The position numbers and the translations under genes were made by a program. The notes under the pieces were generated by a model. The model ran no database searches. It was not told where the DNA came from and saw only the letters and a list, made by a program, of their open reading frames with translations. From contig CANTUZ010000005.1 in assembly GCA_947846985.1 (NCBI GenBank), forward strand, positions 5,130,001 to 5,194,000: DNA of 64,000 nt. Direction: 5' to 3'. Every line of letters starts with the position of its first letter. Positions within the stretch are counted from its first letter, which is position 1. Source of the stretch: Fratercula arctica. Its lineage: Eukaryota > Chordata > Aves > Charadriiformes > Alcidae. Positions 32,380 through 42,624 of this stretch are shown here, piece by piece.

Positions 32380-33970
32380 GGGAAGGAAGGAGCGGGCAGA
32401 GCCCAAAGGGCTGGGGGGAAAGGTGGGGGTGCTGGCGGGCGGCGCGGCGGGTCCCCGGCACCTGCCCCCCCATCCCCGGCGGGTACCGCTCGGGCACCGA
32501 GGGGGGTGTCCGGAGGTGTGGGGAAGGCGGGGGGCTGCCCCGTTCTGCTCCGGTTTTAGCTTTCCTCTCCCCCCTCCCCACGGCTTATCTCAAGCCCGTT
32601 CATACGCACGGCTGCTCTCAAGGTGTTATTTCGCAAGCGAGTGGGACGGTAGCGAATGGAAAAAGCAAACAGGGCTTTCCCAATAAAATAATTGACTGCC
32701 ACCCTCCCTACCCAGCCCCCCCGCCTCTGTCCCCTGCTCCCTGCCCCTCTCGCAGCCCGCTCCTGCTCTGTCCCCCCCCCACCCCCCCCCATCCCGACAT
32801 TTCCCAGCACAGCTCCGCCCGGGCTGCTCCGCGAGCACTTCGTTTTTTACAGTCATTATACGTTTCCTTTGAGATGATTTACTCCTTTCTTTACATATAC
32901 ATTGGGGGCATTTTGCCTCACTATAGACCAACTGCTGCTAATTTCTCTGGTTTAAAAAAGAGGGTCTGACATTTTCTGGAAGGTTGGGTCAAACGCATGC
33001 TGGGGCACACGTGGACCCAGTTCCTTGTGATGCGTCTGAGCACACTCATAAAGAATTCCTTAAGCACCAAGGCAAAAGGGACTAGACATCAATTGAAAGG
33101 GAAGATAGACCATAAGAAACCAAGAAATCAGACGAAAGGATCTTATTTTAAGTGATCTCCTTTGGAAGTTTCTTTTCAAAGGCAGTGATCATTTAAGAGA
33201 AAGGGAATTCTAATGTCTCAGGATAAAACCTGTGACTAATGCCGTTTGACCTATGCTCACGCCGTTTTGTGCTTCCTGCCATTCATTTTAATGTCGTTAT
33301 CTTCAAATTTATTTCTTAAAAGTCACTCACTTTCTTTGTCGCTTAAAAAAAAAAAAGAAAAAAGAAAAAAAAAAAAAACAAACCCACCCCAAAACCGCCG
33401 GGAGCGGAGGTGGGGGGGAATCGGGGTCGGGAGGGGGGGGATAGGATTTGAAGCCTGCGTGTGTCCCGGTCCGAGGTTGATAATCCGCATGAAATTGGGA
33501 GAGCCAGCACTTCAAATCCGGAGACCAAAGAGCTCGCCTGGGCTGGACCAGGGGAGCGGAGTCGCGCCGGGGAGCTCCATCCCCCTCCCTGCCCGTCCCC
33601 GTCCCCCCCCACCCGGGAGACGGACGTCTCAATCACCGCCACGGCTCTGCTCGCTCCCCCGCGGGGGACATTCCCCCCACCCCGAGTCTTTCCCGGGGCG
33701 ATTCCCCGCTTGGGAAGGGCGGGGGGGAGAAGTTTGGCTTTCACCTGGATGCGGGAAGCATCCAGGTGAAAGCCAAACTTCTCCCCCCCACCCACCCAAG
33801 CGGGGAAATACTCTACAAGGGACGAGGCTCCGCTGCCCCCGCCGCTTCTTGTTCTCCAAACCTGTTGTGTAAACGTTTTGTTTTCTTATTTATTTTTTTT
33901 ATTCCGCCTCCCCCCGGGAGGGATGCTCCGTGCCCCCTCCCACGGCGTGTCCCAGCTCCCTAAGGATGCT
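32380..33970. promoter_or_regulatory. Second GC-rich block upstream of DBX1
   Basis: GC- and CpG-rich blocks at about 32390-32860 and 33390-33960 lie 2-3.5 kb upstream of the DBX1 start, without any coding gene that I can support. They are separated by ordinary AT-rich sequence. They could be a promoter or an enhancer island. The long open frames here (for example 33246-33872) result from GC-rich composition. Confidence 0.4.
33702..33807. repeat. Near-perfect inverted repeat (hairpin), arms of about 50 bp, 5-nt loop
   Basis: The left arm 33702-33752 and right arm 33758-33807 are reverse complements. The inner 32 bp (33721-33752 with 33758-33789) are perfect. The outer part pairs with one mismatch, one further mismatch and a one-base bulge. 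The loop is GGGAA at 33753-33757. Confidence 0.93.
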
Positions 33971-34098
33971 TCCCGACCTCGTCAGGAGCTTGAATGGAGG
34001 ATGCGGGGGGGAAGCTGTATTAAGACACCTAAGGCTTCACCTTTAGAATTCAAGCACAAGGAACAGTAACTGTTGGTTCGTTCAAAGCTCTTCTAGAT

Positions 34099-34120
34099 CC
34101 CCCCCCCCCCCCCCCCCCCC
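34099..34120. repeat. Poly-C run (22 nt)
   Basis: Uninterrupted C at 34099-34120, followed by TTTTC. Confidence 0.9.
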
Positions 34121-34129
34121 TTTTCTTGA

Positions 34130-34510
34130 AAATCCTTCTATTGTGCCAATCAAGCAGATGGTTTGCAGGAAATATAGCTTGGCCCCAGTGACCGAAACTA
34201 ATTTTAACTAGCTTTCCAAGCCTGGCACGTTTGTTTTGCTCTTACAAAATAGCAAAAAAAACAGCTGGCAAGGGTGAATTAAACCCATTAAAGACACATT
34301 TATAAGAAATTATATTCACATAGGTTGCTTGAAACCCCCCTAAGAGGGGAGAGATGAGCGTATTGAAATGAAAATGTCCCCGAACACACTACCCTCCTTA
34401 ACATCGCCTGAGAGTCTCAAAACATTTTACTAAATAGATTAACTTGACTATTGTTTCGCATCACATTTATCAGCTTCATTAAGTGAATAGCTGAACAAAT
34501 ATATTACGCA
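34130..34510. promoter_or_regulatory. Possible conserved non-coding element upstream of DBX1
   Basis: Single-copy AT-rich sequence dense in homeodomain-type cores (TAATTTTAACTAG, GAATTAAACCCATTAAAG, AGATTAACTT). There are no frames and no repeat. Enhancer identity is inferred from texture only. Confidence 0.3.
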
Positions 34511-37500
34511 TGCATGAAAAGCTCTTTTGGGGGCTGCCTTATTGTGTCCTCAGCCCTGACAGGTGGTTAACTGTGTTTCTCTCTCCTCTCCCCCCCCTCT
34601 CTCTCTGCGCAAAGAAAGAGGGAACTCGGACAGAGCGCCCAGCCCAGACTTGGCAAAGGGACCTAGAGGGGAGAGTTACTTTCTTTTCCCTCGCCATTCA
34701 TGCCGGCCAGCCTAGAGTGCACGCAGCCTGAAATGCAACCAGATGATCTGATCATGTCAAAAGTAATTAACTTTAGTTTAGTCTCTGTGTCTTGCTTGCG
34801 CTTTACTAACTCCTTCCAAGCCTGTTTAATTTGCATCCTTTCTTCCAAATTTGATTATTTCTGTCCACTTCGTCCTTTTATCCTTTCCCCAACCTCCACC
34901 TTTGTTTTAAAAAAAATAATCTGGGGTTGAACAATCCCTCTTCTTTCTTCTCCACTGATCTGTCTAATAAACAAACAATCACACAACCTCCCTAAAAACA
35001 ACTTCTTTCATGAGCTAAGATTTGCACGTTTTTGGAGAGCTAGGGTTTGCAAAATGCAATATGGTGTTTTATTCATTGCCTTAATTTCACGATTATTTAG
35101 CACAGTGGAAACTGGCTGGGAGTTGGGCAGCGGCTGTTTGGATTCTCAGATGCTGGAGGCCATCCATGGTCCTGCTTGTTTCGGTTGTGGTCTCTGCCCC
35201 AAGAGTTTCCAAGTCAGACTGCGTGGATGAAGCGTGAAGGATGAGAGAACATGACACTTTCCCATTTATTTTCTCTAATATGTATTTCTCTTGTTTTACT
35301 CAAGTAGGTAAGAAGAATTAAAAATCCTTTGGTTTTTCAAATCGGGTCTTAAATCTACTCCTGCCACCTCACTGCGAACCAAAGCGATGATCCTTTGCTT
35401 ATGATAGTGGCAAATTTCTCTGTTCACTGACTCACTGAAATCTCTAGGCATTGTGCATTTTTAAGTGCTAAGAGTTGAGGATCCCATTACTTTTCCACTC
35501 CTAAAGTCTCAGTTCTCTTCCCCATTCTCCAGGCTATGAGAGGAAGGACAAGCTTGCTTGGAGGAAATGATTCTCTCAGGGCAATTCAGCAGGAGAACGA
35601 GCGTGTCATGGAGTGGATCTCAGCAAACCTGAGTTTGCTGTCACCTTAAACTAAGGGTCCCTGTGCCCACGCACTGCATCGATGCGTCCACTCTTGCAAA
35701 AGGCAGTCTTTTAGAAGCTGCTCTTTGTCCCTCTGCCCACTGGAGAAGTGCGTAGGGACCTCTGTCTCAGAGAAAGAACAGGATCAGTATTTAACTACCC
35801 TGTAGGATTAAACCAGGACCTTCTCTTATGTCTACACCTTTTTTTAAAAGGGTCAGACCATTAGCCCTCAATGCCTCAACTTTTACCATGCCAACCAACA
35901 GATACTACACCTCCTTGGGGCTTAAACCTCTCTGGCAAGGTTTGAGAGGCCCAGAAGATCCCATAGGATGCTGATGAGAGCCCAAGTACTTGGAAACACT
36001 GTCCCCAGTGGAAAGTCTTCCCTGATGTGTGTGCTGGTAGTGAGTAACCAGAAAGATGATGATGGGGCTGTGTCACTCACTTTGCTCATTCCAGGTGAAA
36101 ATATCTTCAGATGGTGGGATCCAGTGGGGGAAAGGGCTGTTGTGGGGGTTTTAATGAATTGGTTACCTGCATTGTGGTGTATCACCCTGTCTGGAAAGTC
36201 AGACAGGGACAGTAGTCCCTCCTAGGGCAAATGCTTTGTTCATGCAGGTATCAGCTTTTTGGTACAAAGTCATCAGTGCGAGAATATTCCCGATTTGAAG
36301 GTGTGCAGGGATCTGCTTCAAAACTCAGTGTTTTTCTCTCTTTAAGTCCTATGTGAAGGTGCTAAAAGTTCTGTTGACCGGGATTAACCAATACATCTTC
36401 CGGTGGGACCAAAAGCCATGTGATGAGGAAAGAAGAGAAACTTAAATACTCTGTAACAGTTACTTAGCAGACAAAAAGTGCAAAATTTCCTTGCTGGGAT
36501 ACTGCAATGTTCTTACAATTGAAAGGGGACAGTCCTAAAAAAAAATAAAAAATAAAAAAATAAAATTTGTGAGTTCTGCGGGTTTTTTAATCATCAAATT
36601 CCCTGGGCAGGTAGGGATTTCTCCCTGGAAGCATTACACCTGTGAACTTGTTCGTTGAAGCAATGGCTTCACAGTTAAATGGTTCTATTTCAGACCATGC
36701 CCTAACTATGAGTATATTTATGTCTATAGGTTGCTGGCAAATTGTCCTGCATGCATGGAGGAAAAGACTATGTGCAGGCTTCTTTGGAGAAGTGTAACAC
36801 TTGGGCTTTTTTTCCAGAATTAGAAAGCTATCGATATAGAGTGTGTTTGATTTCTGGAGCTCTGGCAGAAGAAGAGAGCTGACAAACTTTGTCCCTCAGG
36901 GTTTGCCTTCATAGAGCCAGCAAGAACTGAGTTAGCAAGCACTGGTCCACGTGGTCTGCTCCTGGTTCCTTCATGGAAATTGGATTCTGTTGCCCTTTGG
37001 GGATCCCTTTTATCAAGTGAGGTGCTTCAGGTAGAGAAAACCAAGGAGAATGGAGCAATGATGCCTCAGGAATGATTAGCTTCATAGCCTTATGCATCAT
37101 ATGCGTATCTTCAGGATTGCCAAGTGTAGGTGTCTGGATTCAGGATGACTGGCTCCCTGCAGAGCCAATAGATTTTGCACTGGATCCTCACTCGTGAGAA
37201 AGAGGTGTTCTCTTTAAAAAACATTTCGCTCAATGTGGAGACTGGAAGAGGGATGCCCTTCTTCTGGGCTTTGCTTTGCAGCCAGGGCAGCTTCATGGTG
37301 TTCAGAGGTGAAGGGCTCTTCCATTTTATCACTGGGAAAAGCTGATGAGGTTCTGTTTTTCCCTTGCACTTGTAAAAATTCCTTGAAATAGCAAAGACAA
37401 GAAACTTTCTAATGTGAGCTTACCCAACCTGAAGAATGTACATTGTTCTTCTGTGTTTCTCCCCGGAAAACGGTAAAAAAAAAAAAAGCCTTACTTGTTT

Positions 37501-39280
37501 TCCACCAGCCATGAGGTTGGATACAAACATGGTAGAATGCGTTGCCCATTTATGCCTTCAGCTTTCTGAAAGCAAAAGGAAATCTCTAGGACTGAGGCGA
37601 GTGCAAGCGTGTAAAGAAAGTTGTAGAAAAGCTTTTCCCCATGCTTTTGGCCTGAGAATGTTGCTCGTTCTGTCAGGGCTGAAGTCAGGGGCAAAACTCG
37701 TGCTAATTTCAATGCGGTGGGATTAAGCCCTAGGAGAATTTGAATGTACTTGTCTCTTTTCAGTACTTTGTCAGGAGTGTTTTGATACCGCGGGGGAAAT
37801 ATCAAAGACGACTGAAGTTTAGAATTAGAGAGCCAGGATGTTTGAATGGGATCGTCCTAGTCTGAAACAGGTTTTCTCAGGTTTCTCGTCATGCCTGTAG
37901 AAATGAGAACTATTTAATGAAAATCATGTTTTAGTGGCTGCAATCATGTTTTTGGCTCTCCTTGTGATGTGAATTTTGGTGTGGTTTTTTTTTTTTTTCC
38001 CCGCTCTCTTTTTCCTTTTCCATGAAAAAAAAAAATATAAGAGGGTGGAGAGCATCTACCCATGAAGCTACTCATGAGGCTGCTACTCGTCAGACCTGGA
38101 AAGGCCGGGAGAGAGAAGGTTAATGTAGCTTTAAGCTACATACGCATCCTCCAGATTTGTGGATGTCTTGGGATAAGGGGTAGTTCTCTAGTGTCTTTTA
38201 AATGGCTCTGGCTTAGGTCTTAAATGAAAGTCTATTCCCTCACTTGTCAACCTCTATCAAGCTTTCCTTGCTGGTATCACACTAAGAAATTGTCTATCCT
38301 CCGTTTCTCCTGAAAGTTTACTTTTCCTACAGGAAAAAAACCCAACCAAACAGCAGAGGGGAATGCATAGAGACAAGGCTAAATTGCTGCCTTGGGTCAG
38401 AGCCTCTCCGGAGCAGCAGTTTAAGCACGAGGCTGGATTCTGCACTGGGGCAGTCAGTGTCCAGGCCCCTTCCCTGCTAGTGAGCTTATAGCAGAAGCAG
38501 GAGGGGGTAGGATGGTTATTGAAGCATGGAAAAGTTCTCATTCCCTGCTGCCTGTGACAGCTGTGTGTACGGCAAGTGTCTCCTGATTTGCGGAAGGAGG
38601 AATGGAGGATATCCTCTGTTGTCTTCTACTATTTCTACAGTGTCCTTTAACCGGAGAAGGCTTTTTGATCTCAGTTCTGATGCTCCAGCCCTAATATTCA
38701 AAAGACAGTTTCGAGAAGGATGAAATAACCATGGGATTTACGAGGTGTACTGATCTGAGCAGAAGGATCCAGTAATTGGATCCATCTTTCTTTGGAAAAA
38801 TTGATTCGCACAACGGTTTTCATCTGGTTTCAGGCCCCAAAGCACAAAATGGGACTGACTCTGGTCTGGACTGGGCAGGACTGTCAAAAAGATTCCAAGA
38901 AAAATATATAGGCTTTGTACGAATGTTTTAGGAAGAATCTTGTCTGGGCTTATTTTTCATTTCCCATCTGTCTTCCTTACAGGAACAGGTAGGGCTGATG
39001 TGCTCTGACATACTGCAGCTCCTTTTCACCCGCTTTTAGAGTCTCCAGGAAGCCAGTGCATTTCAAACCTGCTGTTTATGTTGGGAAACTGCCTCCAGCA
39101 CGCAACTAGCCTGTCTGACCACATGGAAAAACCCACAAAGACAGAAAACTAAAGTCATCCTCCCGGGCTGGGGACTTCTCAGCTCTCATGGCAGGGATCC
39201 GGGGTGTTCCCTGGAGCTGGGGCCATGTGGCCAAGAGGACTGTCCTCCTCTTTCTCCCCCAGTCTGTTCACTGCGAGGTA
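34511..39280. other. DBX1 upstream flank, gene-free as far as I can see
   Basis: About 4.8 kb with only short frames on both strands. Low-complexity A/AT runs lie at about 36537-36565, an A run at about 37476, and T and A runs at about 37986-38035. No repeat family recognised. Confidence 0.4.
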
Positions 39281-39289
39281 GGTCCTAAA

Positions 39290-39730
39290 GGCAAAAATTA
39301 CCTCTTTAACTCCCAAGCTTAGATGTGTTTTAAGTGGTGCTCTCCTGAAGAGCTGCCGTTAAATCATAGGGTTTGTTTTATGACTTCTATTTCCAAATAA
39401 AGCTTTGTTTAAGCAAGGCAGCCAAGATTACTTATAGCTTTTTAAGAATGTGCACTTTGTTTTCTTTTCCTCTTCATTTAAATTCTGCAGTGCACAGGAC
39501 TCCCATTTTAAAGTAGATTTTAACCATGACTAGAGAAGCTTAGTTATCAGTTATGCACCATAAACACTATGCGGGGGGAGATGTTTTGATCAGAGCTATT
39601 CAGTCCTTGCTTGCTAATCTAATTACAAAGTGTAGGTTTCCTGACACAGAGCTGCTTGCATAGAAAAGGCTTTTCTCACACCTGGTGGATTGTTTCGCCA
39701 GGCTTTTTAAATACTTACAGTTTTAAAGGA
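39290..39730. promoter_or_regulatory. Possible conserved non-coding element
   Basis: AT-rich single-copy sequence with TAATCTAATTACAAAG near 39616, TTATCAGTTATGCACC near 39545 and an E-box CACCTG near 39680. Inference from motif density only. Confidence 0.25.
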
Positions 39731-39968
39731 GCGGGGGGGGGGTAAGAATCTTTTTAAAAAACAAGTTCCTGTGCAGGGCAATAGAAAGAATTTAGTGGTT
39801 GTCAACATGAGTTTAGTATAAGGGTGTTGTGTAAAATGTGGGTTCACTTTACATTGACCTTTGGACATAGTAGCCCAAAACATTGTTTTACTTGTTGTTT
39901 TTTTTTTTTTTAAGGGTTAAGGGGAGCATGAAAGATAACAGATGTTGGTCACTGTATTAAATTAAATA

Positions 39969-40005
39969 TGTGTGTGTGTATATATATATATATGGATGGA
40001 TGGAC
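39969..40005. repeat. (TG)n(TA)n microsatellite with GGAT repeats
   Basis: TG units run into TA units and then GGATGGATGGA. Confidence 0.9.
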
Positions 40006-40146
40006 ACGATGCTCCTATATTTTTGGATGTTTATTGTTAGCGCCTCAAGTGCTCAGCAGCTCTGAAAGGGCGGCTTTGAATTGCAGCCCCAGCAAAACAG
40101 TATTTTTTTAAAATTTATTTATTTTTTATTTTTTTCCTGCTGTTTA

Positions 40147-40165
40147 GACACACACACACACACAC
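40147..40165. repeat. (CA)n microsatellite
   Basis: About nine CA units. It lies about 30 bp downstream (on the - strand) of the possible exon at 40199-40391. Confidence 0.85.
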
Positions 40166-40198
40166 CCCTCCTCAATTCCTACAAACAAAATAAAGTAC

Positions 40199-40391
40199 CT
40201 TGTCGAATAAGGGCCATTGAGCAGGGATGATGGGTTAAGAGTGGGGGTCCGAGGTGGCGGCGTGGGTGCTTGTTTATCAGGGAGGAGTTGTCAGTTGTTG
40301 GCTGCGCTGGTGAAAGGAGGGACGCTGGAGTCTGATGGCTGGGAGAGCATTGATGTGAGGTAACGGGGTAATCGGATTGAAAGTTAGCCAT
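40199..40391 (-). CDS. Possible first coding exon (unproven)
   Basis: The - strand frame starts at an ATG in ideal context (ACCATGG) and reads MANFQSDYPVTSHQCSPSHQ, continuing with a Ser/Pro/His-rich composition. It reaches a GT at 40198-40197 (CAAG|GTACTT) after 64 codons plus one base. The phase equals that of DBX1 exon 1, so a splice to 29518 would keep the DBX1 frame. The donor is weak and I know no matching protein, so a chance open frame within a regulatory element is quite possible. Confidence 0.2.
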
Positions 40392-40439
40392 GGTATTTCT
40401 GTCAGTTCACATTTCGTCAAATGAATAATATGAGGTTGC

Positions 40440-40660
40440 TACCTAGCCCAGGCCTTGGCCCGGGGGTTGGGTTATAAAGAATCTAAGGCCTCATTTGATT
40501 CAAATATAAATTAATTCTCACTGGAGCGTTGGCTGATTAATCTATTTGCATAATAGTAGAAAAACTGCAGTGTGGTTACTTTTGCGGGGATTTGGACAAG
40601 AAAAGCTTTAAATTCATTTGAAAGAATAGTGTGTGAGAAGTCAGGGAAGCAAAAGCACCT
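40440..40660. promoter_or_regulatory. Possible promoter or enhancer element
   Basis: GGTTATAAAGAATC (TATA-like, + strand, near 40471), GATTAATCTATTTGCATAAT (homeodomain plus octamer-like, near 40533) and several TAAT cores cluster in 200 bp next to the possible exon. Function is inferred. Confidence 0.3.
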
Positions 40661-41640
40661 CTATAGGGCTCCTGAAGCCATTTCTTTTTCCCCCGACCCT
40701 GATGTGCAAAACTGAAGGCTAAACTTGTTCACACGGAAGTCTGACACCCTCCCGAAAGAAAATTGTGTTCTGATGTCTAGTTACATTTTTTGTATTTGAT
40801 GTAAATGGTGTTGCTTTCAGTAGTTAGAACAATGGCATCCTTTTAATCATTTTTGATATTTAATAAAAATGAAGCCTAAATAAAAAAAGGCATACCGCGT
40901 AGGTGGGGTAAATGCTGAACTGCAGCAAGGCTATGCGGGGGAGATAGAGAAGGAGGAGAACCAAATTCACTTGAAATGTAAATGCCATTTGTGTGTAAGC
41001 CTGGTTAGCCTTTGCTACAGGGGAATGAAATCATGGTTCTGTTGGCCACAAGGCGAGGGAAGGAGTCAGTGGGTGTCGGTGCTGTCACCGAGCACAGGCT
41101 CGAAGAGAAAAAGGGCTTCCCCCCCCCCAAGAAATCTCTCAATCGTTTCACTTTTGGAGATGACACCTGAAGCACACCCTTATAGAGGACAATATGTGGG
41201 GGGGTGTGCACTCACGTGCGTGCGCAGTCACACAATTGTGTTATTCTAACACGTCCCGTTTTTGCCTAAAATTTCAACTGAAATACCGTGTATCTTCATT
41301 GCCTGTATAAAATGTTATGGAGGATTTGGTTTGGCTTCTTTTTCTCTCCCTATCCACACGACCAGCGTTTGACTGTTTGGCAAAGGGTTGTATGGTTGCA
41401 CGCAGATATTGAGACTGTTTTGTGAACCATGTTTGGGCCCATTGAGTGGACAGAACTGTGTAAAATTCACAAAGTGCAGCAACAAGAAGTTTGAAAAAAA
41501 AAAAAAAAAAAATCCAAATCGTACTCTCGCTGAAGCCTGCAGACGTTTTGCCAGTGAGAGAAAAAAACATGCTCTAATTAAGCAAAATGTAAACCTTCCA
41601 GCAAGGATGTTCGGATGGAGTTCTAGCGGATCAGTGCGCG
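40661..41640. other. DBX1 upstream flank, nothing recognised
   Basis: About 1 kb with an A run at about 41494-41512 and a short C run near 41120. No gene seen. Confidence 0.4.
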
Positions 41641-41642
41641 CA

Positions 41643-41648
41643 TGTGTG

Positions 41649-41682
<34 letters not shown>
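41643..41682. repeat. Self-complementary (TG)(TA)n(CA)n microsatellite
   Basis: TGTGTG, then a TA run of about 20 nt, then CACACA. The whole repeat is its own approximate reverse complement and could extrude as a cruciform. Confidence 0.85.
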
Positions 41683-41685
<3 letters not shown>

Positions 41686-42600
41686 GGAACCTCCAGGTCC
41701 ATATTCTCTGGAGTTAGTTGAGTATTTGCAGAAAGTTGGGCTGGTTCTTGGACTCACTAAGTTTTAAAGCATCCACTAAGACTAAAGATGTCAGGGTTTT
41801 GTAGCGAAGACACCCCTACTGCAGACTGCCAAAGTTTTTCACTCTGCGTTTTGTTGCTTCTGCTAATACCTAATGACTTCAAACACAGGCAGTGCGGACA
41901 GGAGATGTCCCACCTAACCTCTTCAGCTAAGGGCTGAGAAAGCTCGCAATGTCTATTTCCCAGGAAACCTTTGAATCCAGATACTTGGAAAGAATCAAAT
42001 TGGTGTTGCGGATTGTAGTTAACGGTAAAGCAAGCGCAAAAATTGTTTTCACGTCCTAGGCAGGAATATTGTAATTTGTAGATCATCTAGAAGTATGTCC
42101 GCACACGGGAAATGGGGTTTTGTGGATGTCGTGGGCATGCACAGTTCAGGTCAGATCTTGTGCTGAGGCTTCCGTGATGCCAGCGGTATTGTACCGACTT
42201 ACAGGGACGGCTCCCATCAGGGCTCTTCAGCCAGTTTGGCAGGTGGCTGTTGCTGGACGGAGAAGGTCTGGTTTCTCCTGTTTCATCCCTTTCTTGTTCC
42301 TGGCCACGTAAGAACATGAGGGTCCCCTTTATCAGCCCTGGTGCTTAACAGATCCTGTGCCAACCTGTCTTAGTGTCCAGGCCGAAAACTAACCTGAGGA
42401 AACAAAAAGAAATAGCTTTCAGCTGGTGCGGCACACTGTAGCTGAGTGCAGGGTGTCAGGAGGGAAGGACTGCAGGGATGTGGCAGGTTCACCGACTTTT
42501 GCCGTGTGCAAGACATGAGGTGAGCTCAGGCTGGAATGAGTAACTTCATATTTATGTCTTAAATTCTTTGGTTACTGCTTCTAACTTTTGAGGTTTGTTT
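41683..42600. other. Flank between the microsatellite and the 11-bp array
   Basis: About 0.9 kb, no gene or repeat recognised. Confidence 0.4.
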
Positions 42601-42624
42601 TGCCTTTTTTTTTCTTCTTTTTTC

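Noticed and set aside
33246..33872. 208-residue frame and overlapping frames on both strands
   Set aside because: They are a composition effect of GC-rich DNA and the palindrome. No known domain, and proline/glycine/arginine content follows base composition.
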